Shown: positions 1 to 8,644 of the stretch, in pieces
Position numbering within the stretch: position 1 is the stretch's first letter
Layout: each line of letters opens with the position of its first letter
Origin: an uncultured Clostridia bacterium
GTDB taxonomy: Bacteria; Bacillota; Clostridia; Oscillospirales; Ruminococcaceae
DNA length: 25,113 nt
Assembly: GCA_946613705.1 (NCBI GenBank)
Contig: CAMOFU010000006.1
Coordinates: 1-25,113 of the forward strand
Reading direction: 5' to 3'
The notes under the pieces: model-generated
Told to the model about the DNA's origin: nothing
Seen by the model: the letters and a program-made list of their open reading frames with translations, nothing else
Database searches by the model: none
Made by a program: the position numbers and the translations under genes

Positions 1-45
1 ATCGGCGAGAACACTGCGCCGCCCGCGCCTCGGCAAAATTGCCTC

Positions 46-74
46 TTTACTTTTGTGAGATGTTGTGTTATAAT
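46..74 (+). promoter_or_regulatory. Candidate sigma-A promoter of the acyl-CoA ligase gene
   Basis: A perfect -10 box TATAAT lies at 69-74, preceded by an extended TG (66-67). A weak -35, TTTACT, lies at 46-51 with a 17-nt spacer. The start codon at 171 follows about 90 nt downstream. Positions 1-45 hold nothing I can assign. Confidence 0.6.
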
Positions 75-170
75 ATATTTGTGCATTTAAAGCTTTTGTG
101 TTTTTATGTATTTATGCTTTTGCGCAGTAAAGTATTATTTTGAATTTTCATTATGAAAGGATCGATCAAA

Positions 171-1805
171 ATGCCAATAACCGAGCTTCTCGAAAGAAAT
201 GCTCAGCTCTACGGCGATGATATCGCGCTCGTAGAGGTCAACCCCGAGGTGACAGAGAACAGAAAGGTCACCTGGCGGGAGTATGAACTGATAGAGACTA
301 ACCCCCTCGCCACCTACCGCCGCGAGATCACCTGGCGCGTGTTCGACGAAAAGGCAAACCGCTTCGCCAATATGCTCATCTCCCGCGGAGTCAAAAAGGG
401 CGATAAGGTCGGCATATTGCTGATGAACTGCCTTGAATGGCTGCCGATCTATTTCGGCATACTCAAAACAGGTGCCCTCGCAGTGCCGCTCAACTTCCGC
501 TATGCCTCCGATGAGATCAAATACTGCCTCGACCTTGCCGAGGTCGATGTGCTCATGTTCGGCCCCGAGTTCATCGGCCGCATCGAGGAGATAGCCGACG
601 ATATCAGCCGCAACCGCCTGCTGTTCTATGTGGGCGAGGGCTGCCCCTCCTTCGCCGAGCATTATGACTCGCAGGCAGCAAACTTCCCCTCCACCTCTCC
701 AAATATCCCCCTCACCGATCAGGATAATGCCGCGATCTATTTCTCGTCTGGCACAACAGGCTTCCCCAAGGCTATCCTGCATAACCACGAGAGCCTTGTC
801 CATTCCGCTAAAACCGAACAGAACCACCACGGCCAGACCCGCAAGGATACCTTCCTCTGTATCCCGCCCCTCTACCATACGGGCGCTAAAATGCATTGGT
901 TCGGCTCGCTGCTGTCAGGCTCGAAGGCCGTGCTGCTCAAGGGCGTTAAACCCAAGTCCATTATCCAGACAGTGTCCAACGAGCACTGCACTATCGTTTG
1001 GCTGCTCGTTCCGTGGGCTCAGGATATCCTCGACGCTATCGACCGCGGCGAGATCGACCTTTCACATTATGAGCTCAGCCAGTGGAGACTTATGCATATC
1101 GGCGCACAGCCCGTGCCGCCTTCCCTTATCAACCGCTGGAAAAAGGTCTTCCCCACGCATCAGTACGATACCAATTACGGCCTCAGCGAGTCGATAGGCC
1201 CGGGCTGCGTTCACCTCGGTGTCGAGAATATACATAAGGTGGGCGCTATCGGCAAGGCGGGCTTCGGCTGGGAGGTCAAGATCGTCGATGAGAACGGCAA
1301 AACAGTCCCCCGCGGCGGAGTGGGCGAGCTCTGCGTAAAGGGTCCGGGTGTCATGACCTGCTATTACCGCGATGAAAAAGCCACCGCCGAGACACTGAAG
1401 GACGGCTGGCTCTTCACGGGCGATATGGCTCAGGAGGACGAGGACGGCTTTATCTTCCTCGTGGACCGCAAAAAGGACGTTATCATCTCGGGCGGCGAGA
1501 ACCTCTACCCCGTCCAGATCGAGGACTTTCTCCGCTCCCACCCCGCTGTCAAGGACGTGGCTGTCATCGGCCTGCCCCATAAGCGCCTCGGCGAGATCGC
1601 AGCCGCGATAATCTCCGTCAAGGAGGGCATGACCCTTACCGAGCAGGAGGTCAACGATTTCTGCTTGAAGCTGCCGCGCTATAAGCGTCCCCATAAGATC
1701 ATCTTCGCCGATGTCCCCAGAAATCCCACAGGCAAGATCGAAAAGCCCAAGCTCCGCCAAATCTACTGCGGCGAGAGCCTCGTTGCCTCGCAGATCAAAA
1801 ACTGA
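171..1805 (+). CDS. Class I adenylate-forming enzyme, acyl-CoA synthetase family
   Basis: The product is a 544-residue AMP-forming ligase, a normal length for FadD/AcsA-type enzymes. It should activate a carboxylic (probably fatty) acid to acyl-AMP and transfer it to CoA; the substrate cannot be read from sequence. Visible core motifs are the P-loop SSGTTGFPK (residues 192-200), YGLSES (A5), the GWLFTGD and DRKKDVIISGGENLYP block (A7/A8), and PTGKIEK with the catalytic lysine near 522. The start at 171 is chosen because GAAAGGA at 155-161 sits 9 nt upstream; an in-frame ATG at 153 lies before this Shine-Dalgarno and is rejected. Residues about 21-60 contain two imperfect copies of a 20-residue unit around TW-R. 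It is monocistronic, between its own promoter and a strong terminator. Confidence 0.93.
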   Translation: MPITELLERNAQLYGDDIALVEVNPEVTENRKVTWREYELIETNPLATYRREITWRVFDEKANRFANMLISRGVKKGDKVGILLMNCLEWLPIYFGILKTGALAVPLNFRYASDEIKYCLDLAEVDVLMFGPEFIGRIEEIADDISRNRLLFYVGEGCPSFAEHYDSQAANFPSTSPNIPLTDQDNAAIYFSSGTTGFPKAILHNHESLVHSAKTEQNHHGQTRKDTFLCIPPLYHTGAKMHWFGSLLSGSKAVLLKGVKPKSIIQTVSNEHCTIVWLLVPWAQDILDAIDRGEIDLSHYELSQWRLMHIGAQPVPPSLINRWKKVFPTHQYDTNYGLSESIGPGCVHLGVENIHKVGAIGKAGFGWEVKIVDENGKTVPRGGVGELCVKGPGVMTCYYRDEKATAETLKDGWLFTGDMAQEDEDGFIFLVDRKKDVIISGGENLYPVQIEDFLRSHPAVKDVAVIGLPHKRLGEIAAAIISVKEGMTLTEQEVNDFCLKLPRYKRPHKIIFADVPRNPTGKIEKPKLRQIYCGESLVASQIKN

Positions 1806-1837
1806 CAAATAATGACCGTCTGCCCCTCGCACAGTGC

Positions 1838-1887
1838 GGGAGCGCAGGAGCGCAGTGCTTTGCCGCGCTCCCGCGCTCCCTTTTTTT
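1838..1887 (+). terminator. Rho-independent terminator after the acyl-CoA ligase gene
   Basis: A two-tier GC-rich hairpin: GGGAGCGC (1838-1845) pairs with GCGCTCCC (1873-1880), and the inner GGAGCGC (1847-1853) pairs with GCGCTCC (1865-1871). Seven T follow at 1881-1887. Outer complementarity GTCTGCC (1818-1824) with GGCAGAC (1895-1901) could extend the stem. Confidence 0.9.
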
Positions 1888-1946
1888 GCTGTGCGGCAGA
1901 CCGTTATCTTGTTCTACGAATTCTCCAACTTTTTTTGAAAAAACTA

Positions 1947-1975
1947 ATGACAAATCGGGCATAATGTGATATAAT
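1947..1975 (+). promoter_or_regulatory. Sigma-A promoter of the zapA operon
   Basis: ATGACA (-35, 5/6 to consensus) at 1947-1952, a 17-nt spacer, an extended TG at 1967-1968 and a perfect TATAAT at 1970-1975. The zapA start is 47 nt downstream of the -10. Confidence 0.75.
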
Positions 1976-2022
1976 AAATTTAAGAATACCTATTTTGTTT
2001 TGATCGGAAAGGAATTTTTGCC

Positions 2023-2541
2023 ATGAAACAGGAAGTGACAGTAAGGATATTCAACCGCGACTACAGACTTATCACCGATGAGTCCAAGGAGTATACCGCC
2101 GACCTCGCATCTGCCCTCAACCGCAGGCTCGCAGAGCTGCTCAGCGGCAAGTCTACTCTTAGCGCGCAGGACGGTGCCGCACTTATCGCTCTCGAAGCGT
2201 GCGACGACCTGTTCAAGACCAGAAGCAACCTCGAAAATATCCGCTCGCAGATAAAGGTGTATTTCGATGATGCGACTAAGGCAAAGGCGCGCGCCGATGC
2301 CGCAGAGAAAGAGTGCGCCGAGCTGCGGGCAGCCATGGAGAAGGAGCTCGCCGCAGTCAGGGCAGAAAGCGAAAAGACCATCGCCGAGCTCACCGCTAAG
2401 GTCGAGCAGCTGCAAAAGGAGATAAGCCTGCGCAAGTCCTTTACCGCCGAGGATAATGCCACCGCTAAGGATATGATCGCAAGGGATATCTCGGATGCTC
2501 TCGGAAATGTCCCCGAGCATAAGTATAAGTTCGGCAAGTAA
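2023..2541 (+). CDS. zapA: Cell division protein ZapA
   Basis: The 172-residue protein begins with a ZapA fold: residues 1-70 carry VTVRIFNRDYRL, the 'SKEYTADLASALNRRL' helix and an 'LIALEACDDLF' segment typical of the family. A long charged coiled coil follows (about 75-145). ZapA binds and cross-links FtsZ protofilaments at midcell. The protein is longer than Bacillus ZapA because of the extended coiled coil, which is common in Clostridia. Shine-Dalgarno AAAGGA (2008-2013) is 9 nt before the ATG. It heads an operon with the U32 protein, 21 nt downstream; zapA next to a U32 gene is a familiar clostridial pairing. Confidence 0.85.
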   Translation: MKQEVTVRIFNRDYRLITDESKEYTADLASALNRRLAELLSGKSTLSAQDGAALIALEACDDLFKTRSNLENIRSQIKVYFDDATKAKARADAAEKECAELRAAMEKELAAVRAESEKTIAELTAKVEQLQKEISLRKSFTAEDNATAKDMIARDISDALGNVPEHKYKFGK

Positions 2542-2562
2542 CAGAGCGGCAGTTTTACGGCA

Positions 2563-4623
2563 ATGACAGAGATACTTGCGCCCTGCGGCTCGCCCGAGGT
2601 GCTCCATGCCGCGCTGCGGGCAGGCTGCACCGCCGTTTACCTCGGCGGGGAGGACTTTTCCGCAAGGGCAAATGCCAGAAACTTTTCCCGCGAGGAGCTC
2701 GCCGAGGCGGTAAGGCTCTGCCACGAGCGCGGGGTGAAGGTGTATCAGGCGATAAATACCGTTATCACCGACAGGGAGCTCGGTAAGTGCGCCGCTGCCG
2801 TCAGAACAGCCTGCGAGCTCGGCATCGACGGGCTGATAACTCAGGATCTTGCTGTGCTGAAAATAGTAAAGGAATGCTGCCCCGCGCTCGAGCTGCACGC
2901 ATCTACTCAGATGACACTGCATACCGCCGAGGGCTTCCTGCTCGCTCGGGAGCTGGGCTTTACTCGGGCAGTAGCCGCAAGAGAGCTGCCCGCCCGCGTG
3001 CTGCGGGAGCTGTGTGCGCTGCCGATAGAGTGCGAGGTGTTCGTCCACGGCGCTCTGTGTATGTCAGTGTCGGGGCAGTGCTATATGTCGGCAGTCATCG
3101 GGTCGCGCAGCGCCAACAGAGGGCAGTGCGCTCAGGCGTGCAGACTGCCCGCCTCCGCAGTCAGCGGCGATCGGGAAAGCTGTGCCCTCTCGCTCAAGGA
3201 TATGTCGTATATCCCGCATCTGAAGGAGCTTAGGGAAATGGGTGCGGCATCACTGAAGATAGAGGGCCGTATGAAGCGCCCCGAATATGTCGCGGCTGCC
3301 GTGAATGCCGTGAGAAAGGAGCTTGCGGGCGAGGAGCACGACCGCAGGCTGCTCGAGAGCATATTCTCGCGCTCGGGATTTACCGACGGGTATTTTACCG
3401 AAAAAACGGGAAGGGATATGTTCGGCAGCAGAAGCAGGGAGGACGCTCAGGCATCTGCCGCCGCGATCCCCGCCCTGCATGAGCTCTACAGGCATGAGTT
3501 CAAGCGCTCGGAGGTGTTCGTCACCGTCACCGTCAGAAACAGCGAGCCCGTGAGGGCAGTCATGCGTGATGAGTCGGGCTGCTCCGCAGAGGCGGTCGGC
3601 AGCCTGCCGCAAAGAGCTGTCAGCCGCGCCGCCGACAGGGATTACCTCGCAAAGCAGTTCTCAAAGCTCGGCGATACCGTGTATACCCTCGGCGGACTGG
3701 ACTGCACGATAGACGAGGGGCTCACAGTCCCCGCGGGAGAGCTGTCCGCTCTGAGACGTGAGCTGTGTGCGGAGCTTGACCGCGCAAGATACGATAAAAA
3801 CACCCGCAGACCTCCCTTCACCGACAGGGACTTCCGCCCCGCAAAGCCCGTGAAGCGGTCTGCGGATACGGATATGGATATAAGGATATATGTAAACAGA
3901 AAGGAGCAGCTCGGCGAGATCAGCCTTGACGGTATCGGGCTCGTGTATGCCGATACAGAGCTTGCCGGAGAGCTGCTCGGTGAGGGCATACCGCCCGAAA
4001 AGCTCTGTGCCGTGATGCCGAGATTCACCCTCGGCGAGAAGCGCGAAAAGGAGGAGCTTGCCGCTCTCGTCGGGCAGGGGCTCATGCAGATAGAATGCAC
4101 TAACTACGCGCATATCCGCATCGGGCGCAGTCTCGGGCTGCGGCTGCGCGGCGGCTTCGGGCTGAATGTCACGAACACCTTGGCGCTGCGGGCATTGAAG
4201 GAGCTCGGGCTCGCGGAATGCACCGCTTCGTTCGAGCTGCGGTCAAACGAGATAAGCAGGCTCGGCAGTGAGCTGCCCTATGGGGTCATCGGCTACGGAA
4301 GACTGCCGATGATGCTCACCGTCAATTGCCCGATCAGAGCGCAGAGAGGCTGCAGGGGCTGCACGGGCTGCCTCTATGACAGAACAGGTCGGAGAATGCC
4401 CGTGAAATGCTCGAAGAAGCAGGGGTATGTCGAAATACTCAATTCGGATATACTGAGTATAAGCGGTCGGCTCTCGGACTTCCCGACGGCGGAGTATGTA
4501 AGGCTTGACTTTTATGAAGAGAACGCAGGACGTGTGAGGGAGATCGTCGGGGCATTCCGCAAAGATGTGCCCATCAGCGGCGGCGGACTTACGAACGGCT
4601 TGTATAAAAGAGGGATAAAATGA
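2563..4623 (+). CDS. U32 family protein, RlhA-like (23S rRNA hydroxylation factor or peptidase U32)
   Basis: The 686-residue protein has an N-terminal U32 barrel starting MTEILAPCGSPEVLHAAL, with the signature CEVFVHGALCMSVSGQCYMS at 157-176, GRMKRPEYVA near 231-240 and a C-terminal half resembling the DUF3656 'collagenase-like' extension. Cysteines 166, 173, 189 and 193 cluster as in U32 proteins that bind an Fe-S cluster (UbiU/UbiV style). A further Cys-rich CRGCTGC segment lies near the C terminus. The size and two-part layout match E. coli RlhA (YdcP), needed for 5-hydroxycytidine in 23S rRNA, better than the short tRNA factor TrhP; protease activity is doubtful for this family. No strong Shine-Dalgarno is visible. 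The stop overlaps the next start as ATGA, so the two are probably translationally coupled. Confidence 0.85.
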   Translation: MTEILAPCGSPEVLHAALRAGCTAVYLGGEDFSARANARNFSREELAEAVRLCHERGVKVYQAINTVITDRELGKCAAAVRTACELGIDGLITQDLAVLKIVKECCPALELHASTQMTLHTAEGFLLARELGFTRAVAARELPARVLRELCALPIECEVFVHGALCMSVSGQCYMSAVIGSRSANRGQCAQACRLPASAVSGDRESCALSLKDMSYIPHLKELREMGAASLKIEGRMKRPEYVAAAVNAVRKELAGEEHDRRLLESIFSRSGFTDGYFTEKTGRDMFGSRSREDAQASAAAIPALHELYRHEFKRSEVFVTVTVRNSEPVRAVMRDESGCSAEAVGSLPQRAVSRAADRDYLAKQFSKLGDTVYTLGGLDCTIDEGLTVPAGELSALRRELCAELDRARYDKNTRRPPFTDRDFRPAKPVKRSADTDMDIRIYVNRKEQLGEISLDGIGLVYADTELAGELLGEGIPPEKLCAVMPRFTLGEKREKEELAALVGQGLMQIECTNYAHIRIGRSLGLRLRGGFGLNVTNTLALRALKELGLAECTASFELRSNEISRLGSELPYGVIGYGRLPMMLTVNCPIRAQRGCRGCTGCLYDRTGRRMPVKCSKKQGYVEILNSDILSISGRLSDFPTAEYVRLDFYEENAGRVREIVGAFRKDVPISGGGLTNGLYKRGIK

Positions 4624-6146
4624 GCTTGGATAACGGTCACGGCAAAAAGCCTGCCGCACAGAAGGCCTCCCCGCTGCGGGAGTTCCTTCGCAGTCGGCAG
4701 CACCCGATAAAAATAATCGGCTATACCTCCAAGACCCTGTGGCTGCTGCTTATCCCGATAGGCAAAAACCTCGTCACCTCCCACTTCGATATACAGGGCT
4801 GGCTGAGGACCTACTGGATGGATCTGTTCTTTGTGGTCGGTATACTCTTTATCGCCGTGTTCAGATGGCTGTTCGTGTTCTATGAGATCGGCGAGGGCTG
4901 CATCACTGCCCATACGGGGCCGTTCGGCGTGATAAAGACCACACTCTTTTTCAGCCAGATATCCGCCGTGAGGGTCGATCAGGGGCTCATACAAAGAGCC
5001 GTACACGCAAGCACCCTGCATCTCGAAACTCAGGCGACCAATATCCCGGGCAGCGAGATAAAGCTCGTCATCTCACAGAAAAGCGTTGATCCGATCTTCG
5101 AGCTGATCTGCTCGAAAAGCAAGGATAAGCCGCAGTATACCGTCGAGTCCCGAAACAGGCTCGTCATGCTCTATTCGGTCATGTTCTCCTCCACCTTCTC
5201 GGGACTGCTGATCTTCGGTACCGTCATCTGGCAGGCATCAAAAATGGCAGGCTCCAAGGTCACCGATATAGCCGAGCATATGAACGATGAGCTGCATAAG
5301 GTGGACGAGAAAACTCTGCGGCTCTCGGAAACGGTCCCGAGCATCATCCTCCTGATCGGCGCGGCGATAATCACAGGCTGGCTGATCTCGTTTGCAAGCA
5401 ATCTGCTCAACAACTGGGATTTTTCCGCCACAAGACACGGCGTGAGCCGGCTTACGGTCAGGTCGGGCAAGTTCAAGCACGACAAACGTGTGCTCGACCG
5501 CTCAAAGATAAGCTATTACGATATAAGACAGTCGCTGCTGATGAAGCTTGCAAGCATCAGCTCCGTGCATCTGCAATGCAGCGGCTTCGGCAGGAAGAAA
5601 AAGGAAACTGCCGCTATAATCCCCATGACCAAAAACAGCGAGATGTCAGCCTCGTTCAAGCTGCTCGAGCCCTCGCTCGGCAGACAGCGCGAGCAGATAC
5701 GGCCCGAAAGAAAAACTGTCAGGAGCTTTGTCGGCTTCCCGCTGGCACTGAGCCTGCTGCCCTTTGCGGCAGGTACCGCCGCAAAGCTGTTCGTAAACGG
5801 TCAGAACGGTCGGATAAATACCTTCATACTGGTGCTCACAGTGCCGCTCGTCTGGCTGACGGTCGTGCAGTTCTTCGCGTTCAGGTCTACCTCGTTCGGT
5901 ATGACCGGTGATACCTGCACCCTCTGCTTCTGCCCGAGGTATCAGTTCCATAAGGTCATAATACCGATCAGAAACATCTCGATGATACAGGTGCGGCAGA
6001 ACCCCATACAGCGCATCTTCGGCAGCTGCACCGTGGCAGTGTACGCGCAGCAAGAGAAAAGAAAGGCTCTCAAGGCTTCAAGACTGCCCTATAAGCAGGT
6101 GTGCGAGCTGCTCGCGCAGTACGTTGACGAGAGATTCATCACATAA
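4620..6146 (+). CDS. Multi-pass membrane protein with bacterial PH domains (YdbT-like)
   Basis: The 508-residue protein resembles the DUF304/bPH2 family (Bacillus YdbS/YdbT). I see about six membrane segments in pairs: LWLLLIPIG and FFVVGILFIAVFRWLFVFY near residues 40-85, two around 180-205 and 238-263, and two around 365-425. Soluble bPH2-like domains follow each pair, for example the stretch with SQISAVRVDQGLIQRAVHASTL and the C-terminal 'IRNISMIQVRQNPIQRIFGSCTV' region. Function in this family is poorly known; envelope-associated roles are inferred. The start ATG overlaps the TGA of the U32 gene, and a heptamer repeat starts 2 nt after the stop. Confidence 0.8.
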   Translation: MSLDNGHGKKPAAQKASPLREFLRSRQHPIKIIGYTSKTLWLLLIPIGKNLVTSHFDIQGWLRTYWMDLFFVVGILFIAVFRWLFVFYEIGEGCITAHTGPFGVIKTTLFFSQISAVRVDQGLIQRAVHASTLHLETQATNIPGSEIKLVISQKSVDPIFELICSKSKDKPQYTVESRNRLVMLYSVMFSSTFSGLLIFGTVIWQASKMAGSKVTDIAEHMNDELHKVDEKTLRLSETVPSIILLIGAAIITGWLISFASNLLNNWDFSATRHGVSRLTVRSGKFKHDKRVLDRSKISYYDIRQSLLMKLASISSVHLQCSGFGRKKKETAAIIPMTKNSEMSASFKLLEPSLGRQREQIRPERKTVRSFVGFPLALSLLPFAAGTAAKLFVNGQNGRINTFILVLTVPLVWLTVVQFFAFRSTSFGMTGDTCTLCFCPRYQFHKVIIPIRNISMIQVRQNPIQRIFGSCTVAVYAQQEKRKALKASRLPYKQVCELLAQYVDERFIT

Positions 6147-6148
6147 GA

Positions 6149-6183
6149 GCGTATCGCATATTGCGCATCGCTTATTGCGTATT
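6149..6183. repeat. Five tandem 7-nt units between the PH-protein gene and cheA
   Basis: Five contiguous imperfect heptamers run from 6149 to 6183, beginning GCGTATC and ending GCGTATT, with consensus GCxTATY. They start directly after the stop codon at 6144-6146. The whole gap to cheA is 85 nt and contains no gene. Confidence 0.75.
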
Positions 6184-6184
6184 T

Positions 6185-6211
6185 TAATTCTATAATGATA
6201 CTATCAGATAA
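6185..6211 (+). promoter_or_regulatory. Possible promoter of the che operon (sigma-28-like, or sigma-A)
   Basis: TAAT (6185-6188), 15 nt, then TCAGATAA (6204-6211) resembles the motility sigma-28 consensus TAAA-N15-GCCGATAA at 9 of 12 positions. Alternatively TATAAT at 6191-6196 is a perfect sigma-A -10 with no good -35. The sigma-28 reading would put the transcript start almost on the cheA Shine-Dalgarno, which weakens it. Confidence 0.35.
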
Positions 6212-6231
6212 ATTGCTAAGAGGTGATAAAG

Positions 6232-8631
6232 GTGAGCAAGTTTGACGCAGGAATGGAATCAATGCTTGATACATTCGTGTTTGAATCGACAGAGCTGCTC
6301 GAAAATCTTGACGAGATACTGATGCGGACCGAGGACAGCGAGCTTACGGCGGACGATATCGCAGAGATATTCCGCGTGATGCATACGATAAAGGGCTCCT
6401 CGGCTATGATGGGACTGAAAAATATGTCCGAGCTGGCTCATGCAGTCGAGGATATCTATTTCGTTATCCGCGAAAATCCCGAGCTGGAGTGCGACAGACC
6501 GCAGCTGTATGAGCTTTCCTTCACTACCTCGGACTATCTGAAAAACGAGATAGAGAACCTTGAGGACGACTCTGTGCCGCTTACGGACTTTTCCGAGTTC
6601 ATAGAGCGCCTGCACGGCTTTGCGAAATACCTGACCGACCTCTCCAAGGGCGAGACAGCAGCCGCACCCTCGTCGGGCGGCAGCATCGAGATATTCTCCG
6701 CCGATGAGCCCGAGGAGCTGAAGACTGTTAAGATCACCTTCTCGGAAAGCTGCATGATGCCCTCGATAAGAGCAATGGTGCTGATGAATTCGATCGGCGC
6801 GGAGGCGGACGTGGCAGCTACGATACCCCGGGATATAGAGGCGGATAATGCCGACGACGAGATCAAGAGCAGCGGCTTTTACTTAAAGCTGATGTGCGAC
6901 GATCTCGATAAGGTCATCTCCCTGCTGAAGGACGGCGTTGACGTTGAGACGGTCGAGGAGGTAAAGCGCTCCGCTGCCGCACCCGCCGCACCAAAGCAGC
7001 AGGAGGCTGCACTGCCCGCAGGCTCCTCCGAAAAGGGCGTGACTACCTATCTGGTGCGGTTCGAGGAAGGCTGCCTTATGCCCGCTATAAGGGCAATGGT
7101 GCTGGTGAACTCGCTGGCTAAGGAGGGCGAGCTGGTAAAGACCGTCCCCTCGGATCTTGAAAGCGATGAGGCGGAGGAGGTCATAAACAAGGACGGCTTC
7201 CGCATAGAGATAAAGGCAAAGGATGCCGATGAGGTGCTCGCCGTACTCAGGGACGGGCTCAATGTGCTCTCGGCGGATATCCTGCCGCCGGGCGGCGCTC
7301 AGACAGAAGGCGGAGCGGCTGCGGCAAACGGGACTGCTCCCGCAGCGGCGGTCGGAAATGCGCCCGCTGCCGCCGCACCCGCTCCGAAGGCAGCACCCAA
7401 AAAGGACGCGGGCGGCGGACACAGCGGCGGCAGCATGATCTCTGTCAAGCTCGAAAAGCTGGACAGGCTGCTCGATCTGGTCGCCGAGATAGTTATTACC
7501 GAATCGGGCGTTACCTCAAGCCCCGACCTCAAACAGTATTCGGGAAATCTGGACAGGTTCCATAAGAGCGCCCGTGAGCTCAAAAAGCTTACCGACGAGC
7601 TTCAGGACGTGGTGATGTCGATACGAATGGTCCCCGTGCAGACAGCCTTCCAGAAAATGAGCCGCGTGGTCAGGGATATGAACAAAACGCTCGGCAAAAA
7701 TGTAGATCTCGTGTTCGTGGGGGCGGAGACAGAGGCGGATAAGTCGGTCGTGGATATTCTGGGCGACCCGCTGATGCATATTGTAAGAAATGCCGTCGAT
7801 CACGGCATAGAGACCCCCGAGGAGCGCGCGGCGGCAGGCAAGACCGAAAAGCCTACCGTAACTCTCTCGGCAGGCTACGAGAGCGGCGAGGTAGTCATCT
7901 CCTGCGAGGACAACGGCGCGGGCATGGACCCGAAAAAGCTGCTCGCAAAGGCCCGCAAGAGCGGTATCCTCACCAAGCCCGAAAGCGAGTATACCGACGC
8001 GGAGTGCTATGAGCTGATAATGACAGCGGGCTTCTCGACCAACGAGCAGGTCACCGAGTATTCGGGGCGCGGCGTGGGAATGGACGTTGTAAGAAAGAAT
8101 ATCGAAACCGTCGGCGGAAAGATGTCGATAGAGTCGGAGCTCGGCAGAGGCTCAAAGTTCACGATAAGGATCCCCCTCTCACTGTCGATCATAGATGTCC
8201 TCGACGTAAAGGCAAACGGGCTGGAGCTTTCGGTGCCCGTGTCCTCGGTCAAGGAGATATTCAGGGCAGAGCCCTCACAGCTGATATCCGACCCGGGCGG
8301 CACAGAGCTCGTTATGGTAAGAGATAAGTGCCTGCGGGTGATACGGCTGGCAGATGCCTTCGAGCTGAAGGGCGAACGGCTGCCCGCCGAACAGGGCATT
8401 ATGATGTATTGCAGCGAGGGCGACAGAGAGGCTGTCATCTTCGCCGATGAGCTTACGAGCGATCAGCAGGTGGTGGTAAAGCCGCTGTCTATCCTGCTGA
8501 ATAAATACGATCTGAAAAAGAAGGGCATTGCAGGCTGCTCGATACTGGCGGACGGCAGCATAACGCTCATCACCGATATAAACGAGCTGCTGATCTATAA
8601 CGGAGTAAAGAGTCGGGCAGAGCTTGGCTGA
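6232..8631 (+). CDS. cheA: Chemotaxis histidine kinase CheA with two P2 domains
   Basis: The 799-residue kinase autophosphorylates and passes phosphate to CheY and CheB, at the inner face of the membrane in receptor arrays. Domains: Hpt (P1) about 1-110 with phospho-His51 in MHTIKGSSA; P2-like about 163-245; a second P2-like about 269-350; an Ala/Pro/Gly linker 351-400; P3 dimerisation from about 402; P4 ATPase with N box DPLMHIVRNAVDHG (about 512-525), DNGAGMD, and GRGVGMD (612-618); P5 CheW-like about 660-799. The GTG at 6232 is chosen as start because GAGG (6220-6223) is 8 nt upstream; a GTG at 6223 overlaps that site, and ATG 6253 lacks good spacing. One P2 is usual, so the tandem pair, both with an RAMVL-NS core, is notable. 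First gene of the che operon. Confidence 0.95.
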   Translation: MSKFDAGMESMLDTFVFESTELLENLDEILMRTEDSELTADDIAEIFRVMHTIKGSSAMMGLKNMSELAHAVEDIYFVIRENPELECDRPQLYELSFTTSDYLKNEIENLEDDSVPLTDFSEFIERLHGFAKYLTDLSKGETAAAPSSGGSIEIFSADEPEELKTVKITFSESCMMPSIRAMVLMNSIGAEADVAATIPRDIEADNADDEIKSSGFYLKLMCDDLDKVISLLKDGVDVETVEEVKRSAAAPAAPKQQEAALPAGSSEKGVTTYLVRFEEGCLMPAIRAMVLVNSLAKEGELVKTVPSDLESDEAEEVINKDGFRIEIKAKDADEVLAVLRDGLNVLSADILPPGGAQTEGGAAAANGTAPAAAVGNAPAAAAPAPKAAPKKDAGGGHSGGSMISVKLEKLDRLLDLVAEIVITESGVTSSPDLKQYSGNLDRFHKSARELKKLTDELQDVVMSIRMVPVQTAFQKMSRVVRDMNKTLGKNVDLVFVGAETEADKSVVDILGDPLMHIVRNAVDHGIETPEERAAAGKTEKPTVTLSAGYESGEVVISCEDNGAGMDPKKLLAKARKSGILTKPESEYTDAECYELIMTAGFSTNEQVTEYSGRGVGMDVVRKNIETVGGKMSIESELGRGSKFTIRIPLSLSIIDVLDVKANGLELSVPVSSVKEIFRAEPSQLISDPGGTELVMVRDKCLRVIRLADAFELKGERLPAEQGIMMYCSEGDREAVIFADELTSDQQVVVKPLSILLNKYDLKKKGIAGCSILADGSITLITDINELLIYNGVKSRAELG

Positions 8632-8644
8632 CGGAGGCAGAAAA

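Noticed and set aside
8624..8644. Upstream TTG start for cheW; similarly TTG 15227 for ddh and ATG 153 for the acyl-CoA ligase
   Set aside because: In each case a good Shine-Dalgarno lies between the upstream codon and the next ATG, which fixes the later start.
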